Assembly (NCBI GenBank): GCA_900758955.1 | Contig: CAAETL010000171.1 | Location: forward strand, 1 to 5,631 | Source: an uncultured Oscillospiraceae bacterium | Lineage (GTDB): Bacteria > Bacillota > Clostridia > Oscillospirales > Oscillospiraceae | Reading direction: 5' to 3' | Length of the DNA: 5,631 bases | Shown: piece by piece, positions 1 to 5,483 of the stretch | Layout: every line of letters starts with the position of its first letter | Numbering within the stretch: the stretch's first letter is position 1 | Translations under genes and position numbers: made by a program | The notes under the pieces: generated by a model | Told to the model about the DNA's origin: nothing | Databases searched by the model: none | What the model saw: only the letters and a program-made list of their open reading frames with translations

Positions 1-16
1 GACGGGATCACCCGTC
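1..16. repeat. Short perfect hairpin at the window edge
   Basis: GACGGG and CCCGTC form a 6-bp stem around an ATCA loop. It could be the end of a terminator of a gene lying left of the window. However, no T-run follows directly (the next Ts are TTTT at 26-29), so a terminator role is weak. Confidence 0.3.
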
Positions 17-140
17 CCATTGGCGTTTTGCCGTATATAAACATGATACCATGTATCGCGTTCCGGCCGCCTTGCATGAAAGAATCCGGGACGAATCGGC
101 GCAGAATTTGTCTGCTGAATTGTCACATACTCGCCCCCCT

Positions 141-166
141 GGGACATATACTGATCTGTATATCCC
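141..166. repeat. Imperfect inverted repeat before the small ORF
   Basis: GGG-AC-ATATAC at 141-151 pairs with GTATAT-CCC at 158-166, leaving an AC bulge and a TGATCT loop. It lies 5 bases before an AAAGGAGGG ribosome binding site. In RNA it would be a leader hairpin just upstream of that site; in DNA it could be an operator. The AT-rich arms also contain -10-like strings (CATATA, TATACT), but no -35 box sits at a normal distance: TTGTCA at 120-125 is 19 to 21 bases away. Confidence 0.4.
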
Positions 167-187
167 AAATCAAAGGAGGGCAACGTT

Positions 188-292
188 ATGTTTGAGCACG
201 AGACCTCTACCTCCACCTCCCAACTGCCCCAGGATGTGGACGATCTCATTTTCCGGAGCGAGGGGGATTTCCTCCCCATCAGCGACCGGTGA
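188..292 (+). CDS. Possible small acidic protein, 34 residues, unknown
   Basis: I do not recognise this protein. The ORF starts at ATG 188 behind AAAGGAGGG (172-180) with a spacing of 7 bases, one of the best ribosome binding sites in the window. It ends at TGA 290-292, about 28 bases before the prfB -35 box. It begins MFEHETSTSTSQLPQ and has a Ser/Thr-rich N-terminus and an acidic middle (DVDDLIF). It has no signal peptide, membrane segment or cysteines. Its codons (ACC, CTC, CCC, GAC, CGG) match the GC-ending use of the large genes, which favours real coding or the remnant of a longer gene. It could be a true small protein, a leader peptide, or a truncated 5' end. The ORF is short enough that chance remains possible. 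Confidence 0.38.
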   Translation: MFEHETSTSTSQLPQDVDDLIFRSEGDFLPISDR

Positions 293-319
293 GGCCCGCC
301 GGAATCGGCAGGTTTTCCC

Positions 320-348
320 TTTACAGAACTGAAAAAATCAGATATAAT
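320..348 (+). promoter_or_regulatory. prfB promoter (sigma-A type)
   Basis: The -35 box is TTTACA (320-325), the spacer is 17 bp, and the -10 box is a perfect TATAAT (343-348). The predicted transcription start is near 355, giving a leader of about 36 bases before the prfB ATG. TTTTCCC directly precedes the -35 box and TGGCAACT (353-360) spans the predicted start. Both also occur at the tRNA-Arg promoter in this window. Confidence 0.88.
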
Positions 349-365
349 AGCATGGCAACTGTAAG

Positions 366-384
366 AAAAGGAATGCGAGTGTAA
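366..384 (+). promoter_or_regulatory. Start-stop mini-cistron just before prfB
   Basis: AAAAGGA (366-372) lies 18 bases before the prfB ATG, too far to serve it well. It is 6 bases from a GTG (379-381) that is followed at once by TAA (382-384). An ATG at 373 in the same frame would read Met-Arg-Val-stop. The TAA is in frame with prfB and 6 bases before its ATG. This could allow termination followed by re-initiation at prfB. The arrangement is visible in the sequence; any regulatory role is inference. Confidence 0.35.
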
Positions 385-390
385 AAAACC

Positions 391-1512
391 ATGCTGCAAT
401 TTGATGAATACAAGGTAAAACTAAACAATCTGCTCCCCGACCTGGAAGAATTGGAACAGGCCTTAAACTTGGAGACCGCCGAGCGCGAACTGGATCTTTT
501 AGAGACAGAGAGCGCGGCGGACGGCTTCTGGGACAACCTGGATAATTCTCAACGGGTCCTCCAGCGTATCAAACAGCTCCGGGGCAAGTTAGACGCCCAA
601 AAGAAACGCCGGAACCAATGGGACGACCTGATGACCCTCTGCGAAATCGGCAACGAGGAGGAGGACGAGAGCCTTGTCCCCGAGCTGGAGGAGGAATTTC
701 AGGAACTCACCCAGAGCATGGAGGAGGCCCGCCTGCAAACCCTGCTCACCGGGGAGTATGACAATAACCCCGCCATTCTCACCTTCCATGCCGGCGCTGG
801 CGGCACCGAGGCCCAGGACTGGGCCCAGATGCTCTATCGGATGTATACCCGGTGGGCCGAGCGTCACGGCTTTTCCTATAAAATTTTGGATTACTTGGAC
901 GGGGATGAGGCCGGCCTGAAGAGCGCCACCATCCTCATTGAGGGGGAAAACGCCTATGGCTACCTAAAGGGCGAGCATGGGGTCCACCGGCTGGTGCGGG
1001 TCTCCCCCTTTGACGCCAACGCCCGCCGCCAGACCTCCTTCGCCGCGGTGGAAGTGATGCCCGAAATTCCCGACGACGTGGAAGTGGACATCCGTCAGGA
1101 GGATATCGAAATGCAGGTCTACCGTTCCTCCGGGGCCGGCGGCCAGCACGTTAACAAGACCTCCTCCGCCGTCCGGCTGATCCATAAGCCCACCGGGGTG
1201 GTGGTGGCTTGTCAGACCGAGCGCAGCCAGTTTCAGAACAAGGACACCTGTATGAAAATGCTCCGGTCCAAGCTGATTCAGATCAAGACCCAGGAGCATC
1301 TGGAAAAGATCTCCGACATCAAGGGCGTGCAGCTGAAAATTGAATGGGGCAGCCAGATCCGCTCCTATGTGTTTATGCCCTACACCCTGGTCAAGGATAC
1401 CCGCACCGCCTTTGAAACTAGCAATGTCAACGGCGTGATGGACGGAGACCTGGACGGCTTTATCAACGCCTACCTCAAGGCCCTTGCCACCGGCGTCTGG
1501 GCAACCAAATAA
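391..1512 (+). CDS. prfB: Peptide chain release factor 2 (RF2)
   Basis: RF2 is a cytoplasmic factor that recognises UGA and UAA stop codons in the ribosomal A site and triggers release of the finished peptide. The 373-residue product has the family's normal length. Residues 1-110 form the helical N-terminal domain. The conserved stretch GAGGTEAQDW begins at residue 135. The stop-codon reading tripeptide SPF is at 205-207, which separates RF2 from RF1 (PxT). The catalytic GGQ is at 250-252 within SGAGGQHVNKT, at the same numbering as in E. coli RF2. The Gln is the known target of PrmC methylation in this family. Residue 246 is Ser, where E. coli K-12 has Thr. The gene is continuous: at codons 25-26, where many prfB genes carry a CTT-TGA-C programmed frameshift, it reads TTA AAC (463-468). 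An in-frame TAA at 382-384 fixes ATG 391 as the first usable start. The spacing to a Shine-Dalgarno sequence is poor. It is transcribed alone, from the promoter at 320-348 to the terminator at 1522-1550. Confidence 0.98.
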   Translation: MLQFDEYKVKLNNLLPDLEELEQALNLETAERELDLLETESAADGFWDNLDNSQRVLQRIKQLRGKLDAQKKRRNQWDDLMTLCEIGNEEEDESLVPELEEEFQELTQSMEEARLQTLLTGEYDNNPAILTFHAGAGGTEAQDWAQMLYRMYTRWAERHGFSYKILDYLDGDEAGLKSATILIEGENAYGYLKGEHGVHRLVRVSPFDANARRQTSFAAVEVMPEIPDDVEVDIRQEDIEMQVYRSSGAGGQHVNKTSSAVRLIHKPTGVVVACQTERSQFQNKDTCMKMLRSKLIQIKTQEHLEKISDIKGVQLKIEWGSQIRSYVFMPYTLVKDTRTAFETSNVNGVMDGDLDGFINAYLKALATGVWATK

Positions 1513-1521
1513 CATACCTGT

Positions 1522-1550
1522 AAGCGGATGGGCCTCCCATCCGCTTTTTT
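1522..1550 (+). terminator. Intrinsic terminator of prfB
   Basis: AAGCGGATGGG (1522-1532) and CCCATCCGCTT (1536-1546) form a perfect 11-bp stem with a CCT loop, ending in six Ts at 1545-1550. It begins 10 bases after the prfB stop codon. Confidence 0.95.
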
Positions 1551-1604
1551 GAACGCCCGGTAAAATAGATCCCGGCATATTCCCGAATGATATGGCGGCG
1601 GCTA

Positions 1605-1632
1605 ATGACACTTTCCAAATGGTACTTATGAT
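1605..1632 (+). promoter_or_regulatory. Candidate promoter for an intergenic RNA
   Basis: ATGACA (1605-1610) and TATGAT (1627-1632) each match the sigma-A consensus at five of six positions, with a 16-bp spacer. The predicted start is near 1640. It lies after the prfB terminator and before an orphan terminator at 1694-1731. Boxes of this quality also occur by chance. Confidence 0.4.
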
Positions 1633-1639
1633 ATTTCCC

Positions 1640-1731
1640 ATGTTTGGGGGGGCTTGCAGTCCGCTGAATCGTGCGTTCCGCTCCATGGCCCCCAACGCCC
1701 CGTCGACGGAAACCCGTCCGCGGGGCGTTTT
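1640..1731 (+). ncRNA. Candidate small RNA, about 90 nt, unknown class
   Basis: This stretch lies between a promoter-like pair and a terminator, with no credible ORF. It contains TTGGGGG (1644-1650), which can pair with CCCCCAA (1689-1695) to enclose a domain of two small hairpins (CAG/CTG at 1657-1666, GCG/CGC at 1673-1681). The last two bases of that long-range helix are also the first two of the terminator stem, so the two helices compete slightly. I looked for signal recognition particle RNA (no GGAAG-type loop motif), tmRNA and 6S features and saw none. It could equally be untranscribed spacer followed by a back-up terminator. Confidence 0.35.
1694..1731 (+). terminator. Orphan intrinsic terminator
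   Basis: AACGCCCCG (1694-1702) pairs perfectly with CGGGGCGTT (1721-1729). An inner GACGG/CCGTC stem (1705-1709 with 1714-1718) closes an AAAC loop. Four Ts follow (1728-1731). It lies upstream of the symporter promoter, so it is not a symporter attenuator. It follows the prfB terminator by about 150 bases, so it ends either a short RNA or prfB read-through. Confidence 0.7.
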
Positions 1732-1765
1732 CCCTGCCAAAAACCCCTTTTTCTCCCGGCCCCTC

Positions 1766-1794
1766 TTGACTACATACCTTTTGTGTGTTAAAGT
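1766..1794 (+). promoter_or_regulatory. Symporter promoter with extended -10
   Basis: The -35 box TTGACT (1766-1771), a 17-bp spacer and the -10 box TAAAGT (1789-1794) are preceded by TGT, which makes an extended -10. The predicted start is near 1801, giving a leader of about 42 bases. Confidence 0.65.
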
Positions 1795-1842
1795 TGGAAA
1801 GCATTAAAGGCATAGAGAACACACTGAGAGAGAGGAACTGTT

Positions 1843-3381
1843 ATGACCTTAGAACTGATCCTGCTGGTTGTCTACTTTGGGGTGATGATCGGCATCGGCT
1901 TCCACTGCAGCCGCCACGCTGCCAACCTCAACGGCTTTGTCCTGGGCGGCCGCTCGGTGGGCCCCTGGCTCACCGCCTTCGCCTATGGCACCTCCTACTT
2001 CTCCGCCGTCATTTTCGTCGGGTACGCGGGGCAGTTTGGCTGGAAATACGGCATCGCCTCCACCTGGATCGGCATCGGCAACGCCATCATCGGCTCCCTG
2101 CTGGCCTGGGGCGTGCTGGGGCGGCGCACCCGTATTATCACCCAGCACCTGGGTTCGGCCACCATGCCCCAGTATTTCTCCTCCCGTTTTAACAGCAAAT
2201 CCTTAAAAATCGGGGCTTCGGTCATCATCTTTATCTTCCTGGTCCCCTACACCGCCTCCCTGTATAACGGCCTTTCCCGGCTGTTCGGCATGGCGTTTCA
2301 TATTGACTACGCGGTTTGCATCCTTCTCATGTCGGTTCTAACCGCGATTTATGTGCTGGCCGGGGGCTACATGGCAACCGCCATCAACGATTTTATCCAG
2401 GGCATCATCATGCTGGGGGGCATTGTGGCGGTGGTCGCCGCCGTGCTCATGAGCAAAGGGGGCTTTCGCGCCGCCCTGGAGGGGCTGTCCCAGGTCAGCG
2501 ACCCCGCCGTCTCCACCGTCCCCGGCGTGTTCAATTCTTTTTTCGGCCCTGACCCCCTGAATCTCCTGTTCGTGGTCATCCTCACCTCCCTGGGCACCTG
2601 GGGGCTGCCCCAAATGGTGCAGAAGTTCTACTCCATCAAAAGTGAGCACTCCATCAAAAAGGGCATGGTGATCTCCACCATCTTCGCCATGGTGGTGGCC
2701 GGCGGCTGCTACTTCTTGGGCGGTTTCGGCCGACTCTTCTCCGACCGGGTGGACGTGGCCGCGGAGGGCTACGACGCCATTATCCCCGCCATGCTCTCGG
2801 ACCTCTCCCCCCTGCTCATCGCCCTGGTGGTCATTCTGGTCCTCTCGGCCTCCATGTCCACCCTGTCCTCCCTGGTGATGACCTCCTCCTCCACCCTGAT
2901 TATCGACTTTCTCATGGGCACCACTGGGGCGAAACTCTCAGAAAAGGTGCAGCTTGTCCTAATCCGGGTGATGATCGTGGGCTTTATCGCCATCTCCGCC
3001 GTGATCGCCCTGGTTCAGTATAAGAGCAACGTCACCTTTATCGCCCAGCTCATGGGCGTCTCCTGGGGGGCGCTGGCGGGCGCCTTCCTGGCCCCCTTCC
3101 TGTACAGCCTGTACTGGAAAGGCGCCACCCGAACCGCCTGCTGGACCTCTTTCCTGTTCGGCTCCGTCCTGATGATTTTAAACATGTTCTTCCGATCTTC
3201 CTTCCCGGCCCTGCTCCAGTCCCCCATCAACTGCGGCGTCATCGCCATGCTGGTCGGACTGATCCTGGTCCCGGTGGTCTCCCTCTTCACCAAAAAGCCC
3301 GACAAGGCCCTGGTGGATAATGCTTTCGCCTGTTACGAGCAGACGACGGAAGTCAAAGTGACCACCTCCTTGGGGGAGTAA
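1843..3381 (+). CDS. Sodium:solute symporter family (SSS) transporter
   Basis: This is an inner-membrane protein of the SSS family (TC 2.A.21, LeuT fold) that uses the sodium gradient to import a solute. The substrate cannot be read from the sequence; relatives carry proline, pantothenate, sugars or organic acids. The 512 residues form about 13 hydrophobic segments, which is normal for the family. Diagnostic features are FVLGGRSVGPW (32-42) after the first segment, GGYMATAINDFIQG (174-187; family form GGY-x-A-x3-TD-x2-QG, here ND instead of TD), and Ser339-Thr340 in the segment around 322-342, which aligns by eye with the sodium-binding Ser-Thr pair of PutP. The tail after about residue 483 is hydrophilic and probably cytosolic. 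The start ATG 1843 has AGAGGA (1831-1836) six bases upstream. It is transcribed as a single gene from the promoter at 1766-1794 and ends at a shared terminator. No neighbour suggests the substrate. Confidence 0.93.
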   Translation: MTLELILLVVYFGVMIGIGFHCSRHAANLNGFVLGGRSVGPWLTAFAYGTSYFSAVIFVGYAGQFGWKYGIASTWIGIGNAIIGSLLAWGVLGRRTRIITQHLGSATMPQYFSSRFNSKSLKIGASVIIFIFLVPYTASLYNGLSRLFGMAFHIDYAVCILLMSVLTAIYVLAGGYMATAINDFIQGIIMLGGIVAVVAAVLMSKGGFRAALEGLSQVSDPAVSTVPGVFNSFFGPDPLNLLFVVILTSLGTWGLPQMVQKFYSIKSEHSIKKGMVISTIFAMVVAGGCYFLGGFGRLFSDRVDVAAEGYDAIIPAMLSDLSPLLIALVVILVLSASMSTLSSLVMTSSSTLIIDFLMGTTGAKLSEKVQLVLIRVMIVGFIAISAVIALVQYKSNVTFIAQLMGVSWGALAGAFLAPFLYSLYWKGATRTACWTSFLFGSVLMILNMFFRSSFPALLQSPINCGVIAMLVGLILVPVVSLFTKKPDKALVDNAFACYEQTTEVKVTTSLGE

Positions 3382-3397
3382 CCACCCAACTCCATAT

Positions 3398-3446
3398 AAA
3401 AAAACGGCGTATTCAAACGGTTTTTCAGCCGTGAATACGCCGTTTT
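3398..3446. terminator. Bidirectional terminator between convergent genes
   Basis: AAAACGGCGTATTCA (3401-3415) pairs perfectly over 15 bp with TGAATACGCCGTTTT (3432-3446). The stem is extended inside by CGG/CCG after an AA bulge. The A-run at 3398-3404 gives a U-tract on the minus strand and TTTT (3443-3446) gives one on the plus strand. It therefore ends both the symporter (stop at 3381) and the dehydrogenase/lipoprotein operon (stop at 3476). Confidence 0.92.
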
Positions 3447-3475
3447 ACTTTCACGCCGGCAAGGAGCAGGCCCAC

Positions 3476-4075
3476 TTATGGTGCGGCATCCTCTTCATTA
3501 GGAATTTCGTTTAAAACCTTTTGCAGCGCAACGGATACTCCATTCAAATAGTCATTGCACCGCGCCTGCTCTTCCGGTTCTGTGGCTAACTGCTGACGAA
3601 ACGGAGATGGGACTTCCTCTTGTACTGCTTCCAGCAAAATCCCTGTGGCATCCTGCAGACCTGGGGGACACGATTCTGCGTTCTCTGCAAAGACCTGCAA
3701 CCGGTCAAGAAAGGAAAAGTACGCGGCATAGTACCCTTCAAAGGCTTCCCGCAAGGTCTCCGTCAGAAGAAGTCCTCCTTCCTCCGTGTGCCTTGTGCTG
3801 AACACATAGTACTGATACCTGTCGTAGGGCGCTCGTTCCAATGCCATGTCGGTTTGTCCTTGCAAAATCAGCATATCTTCCGGATCAACCGCATCTGCCA
3901 ACGCACTGCAAAGGGAGTATATCGTGGCATGCGTCTCCCGAAAACCGGCCAAAAACAGGTCTTCCGCCAGATAGCGCTCATGGGGGATAGGCGCTGGCTC
4001 CGCCCCCCCTTTGCATCCAGCAAACAAAAGGAGGCACAGGCCTAATCCCAACGCCCAACATATCTTTTTGCGCAT
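3476..4075 (-). CDS. Small lipoprotein of unknown function
   Basis: I do not recognise this 199-residue protein. It starts MRKK, followed by a hydrophobic stretch (5-19) and LFAGC, with the predicted lipidated Cys at 21. Position -3 is Phe rather than the usual Leu, but the overall signal peptide is typical of lipoproteins, so the mature protein should be anchored on the outer face of the membrane. The mature part looks helical, acidic and rich in aromatics (YDRYQYYVF at 84-92, YYAAYFSF at 115-122), with other Cys at 56, 136 and 173. No catalytic motif is visible. Its start lies 6 bases after the dehydrogenase stop, in TAAAATGAAATG, with no good ribosome binding site. Translation is therefore probably coupled to the upstream gene. 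By eye its base composition is less GC-rich and its codon use more mixed than its neighbours, which could mean recent acquisition or weak expression. Confidence 0.85.
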   Translation of the reverse strand: MRKKICWALGLGLCLLLFAGCKGGAEPAPIPHERYLAEDLFLAGFRETHATIYSLCSALADAVDPEDMLILQGQTDMALERAPYDRYQYYVFSTRHTEEGGLLLTETLREAFEGYYAAYFSFLDRLQVFAENAESCPPGLQDATGILLEAVQEEVPSPFRQQLATEPEEQARCNDYLNGVSVALQKVLNEIPNEEDAAP

Positions 4076-4081
4076 TTCATT

Positions 4082-5251
4082 TTACTGATAAGACGCCTCA
4101 TAAATCGCCACGCAGTCCTCGTCCGTCAGGTCGATCACGTCCATTTTAAAGAGCTGGCCCATGGTCTCCTTGGCGTTCTTGGCCAGGGTGGGCAGTTCCT
4201 CCCGGGTGATGCCGTAATCGGACATTTTCAAATCATCCACGCCGCAGGCTTTCTGAAGCTCGGCCAGGGCGGCGACAAAATCCATGGGGTCGTTGGCGTC
4301 TGTTTTCCCCATGGCCCGGGCCATGTCCACAAAACGGTCATGGAGGGCGGGGGCGTGTTTGATAAAGTGGGTATAATAGGCCAGGCTGAGCATAATCAGA
4401 CCCGCGCCATGGGCCAAATCGTGGTGATAGGCGGACAGGGCGTGTTCCATGGCGTGTTCCGAGGTGGTGCAGCCCACACACATGACGATGCCGCCCAGGG
4501 TGCTGCCCAGGGCCACCTTAGCCCGGGCCTCAGCGTTTTGGCCGTCGTTGACCGCGGCGGCCAGGTTCCGGCCCACGCTCTCAATGGCTTTGAGGGCGAA
4601 CATGTCGCTCATCTCATTGGCAATCTTGGCAATGTAGCCCTCGGTGGAGTGGAACAGGGCGTCAAATCCCTGGTAAGCGGTGAACTTAGGCGGCACGGAC
4701 ATCATAAAGTCCGGGTCCACCACAGCCAGAACCGGGAAGGTGCGGTCGTTGCCGCCGCTGATCTTCTCATTGCTCTCCTCATTGGAGATCACGGTCCAGG
4801 GGTCCACTTCCGTGCCGGTGCCCGCGGTGGTGGGAATGGCCACGATGGGCAGGGGGGCGTTTTTCATCTTCTGCCCCTTGCCGGTGCCGCCGTAGACATA
4901 GTCCCAGAACTCCCCCTCGTTTGTGGTCATCATGGCGATGGCCTTGGCGCAGTCGATGCTGCTGCCGCCGCCCAGGCCCACCACAAAGTCACAGCCGGTC
5001 TCCCGGGCCATGGCGGCGCCGTCCCGCACGTTCTGGGTAACGGGGTTGGGCAGGACCTTGTCAAAGACCACGGTCTCCACCCCGGCGGCCTGGAGCTCCT
5101 CCTCCACTTTGGCCAGATACCCGTTGGCCCGGGTGGACTTGCCGCTGGATATGACGATGAGCGCCTTCTTACCGGGCAGACGCTGACGGCGCAGCTTACC
5201 GACAGCGCCCTTTCCAAATAGGAGCCGGGTGGGAACAAAATAATTAATCAC
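4082..5251 (-). CDS. Iron-containing alcohol dehydrogenase
   Basis: This is a cytoplasmic group III (iron-type) alcohol dehydrogenase that interconverts alcohols and aldehydes or ketones with NAD(H) or NADP(H). Members often act in fermentation (butanol or propanediol dehydrogenases), but the substrate here is not determined. The 389 residues match the family length of about 380-390. The N-terminus INYFVPTRLLFGKGAVGKL is typical. The nucleotide-binding GGGSSID is at 94-100 and TTAGTGTE at 141-148. The metal ligands by alignment are Asp197, His201 (GFDALFHSTEG), His266 (SEHAMEH) and His281 (LAHGAGL). The longest ORF starts at a GTG at 5279-5281, but that extension translates the Shine-Dalgarno sequence itself. 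The GTG at 5249-5251 lies 9 bases after AAAGGAGG and gives the usual family N-terminus, so I chose it. It is the first gene of a two-gene operon with the lipoprotein downstream. Confidence 0.95.
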   Translation of the reverse strand: MINYFVPTRLLFGKGAVGKLRRQRLPGKKALIVISSGKSTRANGYLAKVEEELQAAGVETVVFDKVLPNPVTQNVRDGAAMARETGCDFVVGLGGGSSIDCAKAIAMMTTNEGEFWDYVYGGTGKGQKMKNAPLPIVAIPTTAGTGTEVDPWTVISNEESNEKISGGNDRTFPVLAVVDPDFMMSVPPKFTAYQGFDALFHSTEGYIAKIANEMSDMFALKAIESVGRNLAAAVNDGQNAEARAKVALGSTLGGIVMCVGCTTSEHAMEHALSAYHHDLAHGAGLIMLSLAYYTHFIKHAPALHDRFVDMARAMGKTDANDPMDFVAALAELQKACGVDDLKMSDYGITREELPTLAKNAKETMGQLFKMDVIDLTDEDCVAIYEASYQ

Positions 5252-5260
5252 AGTTGTTAT

Positions 5261-5268
5261 CCTCCTTT
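5261..5268 (-). promoter_or_regulatory. Ribosome binding site that fixes the dehydrogenase start
   Basis: On the minus strand this reads AAAGGAGG, a near-perfect Shine-Dalgarno sequence. It is followed after 9 bases (ATAACAACT) by GTG at 5251-5249. It lies inside the longer reading frame that begins at 5281, which makes that upstream start very unlikely. Confidence 0.92.
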
Positions 5269-5286
5269 GTAAGCCTGACACGCTCT

Positions 5287-5311
5287 AAGAAAACGGCCCA
5301 CGGCCTTTCTT
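5287..5311. repeat. Hairpin in the dehydrogenase leader
   Basis: AAGAAA (5287-5292) pairs with TTTCTT (5306-5311), and GGCC (5295-5298) pairs with GGCC (5302-5305) around a CAC loop, with an AC bulge. It falls in the untranslated leader between the predicted start near 5325 and the ribosome binding site. No T-run follows it on the minus strand, so it is not a simple terminator. It could stabilise the mRNA or take part in control. Confidence 0.5.
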
Positions 5312-5331
5312 GGCGTGAATAAACTAAGTTC

Positions 5332-5361
5332 ACTTTACCACGGCTGTGCGGCCGTCTTCAA
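5332..5361 (-). promoter_or_regulatory. Promoter of the dehydrogenase operon
   Basis: On the minus strand the -35 box is TTGAAG (5361-5356), the spacer is 18 bp, and the -10 box is TAAAGT (5337-5332) preceded by TGG, an extended -10. The predicted start near 5325 gives a leader of about 75 bases. The same TAAAGT hexamer serves as -10 for the symporter. Confidence 0.6.
5340..5355. promoter_or_regulatory. Possible operator dyad in the promoter spacer
   Basis: ACGGC (5340-5344) and GCCGT (5351-5355) form a dyad around TGTGCG. It sits exactly between the -35 and -10 boxes of the dehydrogenase promoter. MerR-family activators bind dyads in this position, but usually in 19-20 bp spacers, and this one is 18. 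A repressor site is equally possible. No regulator gene is present in the window. Confidence 0.35.
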
Positions 5362-5430
5362 GGCCTTTTTCCAAATATCCAGAAAAAATCCGGGCACAGG
5401 GAAATTTCGTAAAATACGCGGATTTTCCCC

Positions 5431-5459
5431 TTTACAACCGGTGAAAAGACTGCTATAAT
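5431..5459 (+). promoter_or_regulatory. tRNA-Arg promoter with extended -10
   Basis: The -35 box is TTTACA (5431-5436), the spacer is 17 bp, and the -10 box is a perfect TATAAT (5454-5459) preceded by TGC, an extended -10. TTTTCCCC lies directly upstream and TGGCAACT (5464-5471) covers the predicted start near 5466. It is divergent from the dehydrogenase promoter, with the two -35 boxes about 70 bases apart. Confidence 0.88.
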
Positions 5460-5483
5460 AATTTGGCAACTAAAGGTGAATCT

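Noticed and set aside
45..57. GATAC-CAT-GTATC inverted repeat near a TATATAAA stretch
   Set aside because: The arms are only 5 bp and no -35 box is properly spaced from the A/T-rich stretch, so neither an operator nor a promoter can be supported.
51..332. A 93-codon plus-strand ORF in the first 300 bases
   Set aside because: It has no ribosome binding site, a Pro/Arg-rich low-complexity product, and runs into the prfB promoter. The 188-292 ORF in another frame has much better start signals.
964..1740. A 258-codon minus-strand ORF opposite prfB
   Set aside because: It lies antisense to the conserved RF2 core and runs through both hairpin terminators; its composition is that of a reverse-frame shadow.
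3620..4045. A 141-codon plus-strand ORF opposite the lipoprotein
   Set aside because: It lies antisense to a gene with a good lipoprotein signal and has no start signals of its own.
4340..5221. A 293-codon plus-strand ORF opposite the dehydrogenase
   Set aside because: It is antisense to a clear enzyme, is dominated by Gly/His/Ala/Val as expected for the reverse of a GC-rich gene, and has no ribosome binding site or recognisable domain.
5431..5447. Partial palindrome around ACCGGT, considered as a catabolite-repression (cre) site
   Set aside because: It does not match the cre consensus at its conserved core positions, and it overlaps the tRNA -35 box, an unlikely place for sugar control.
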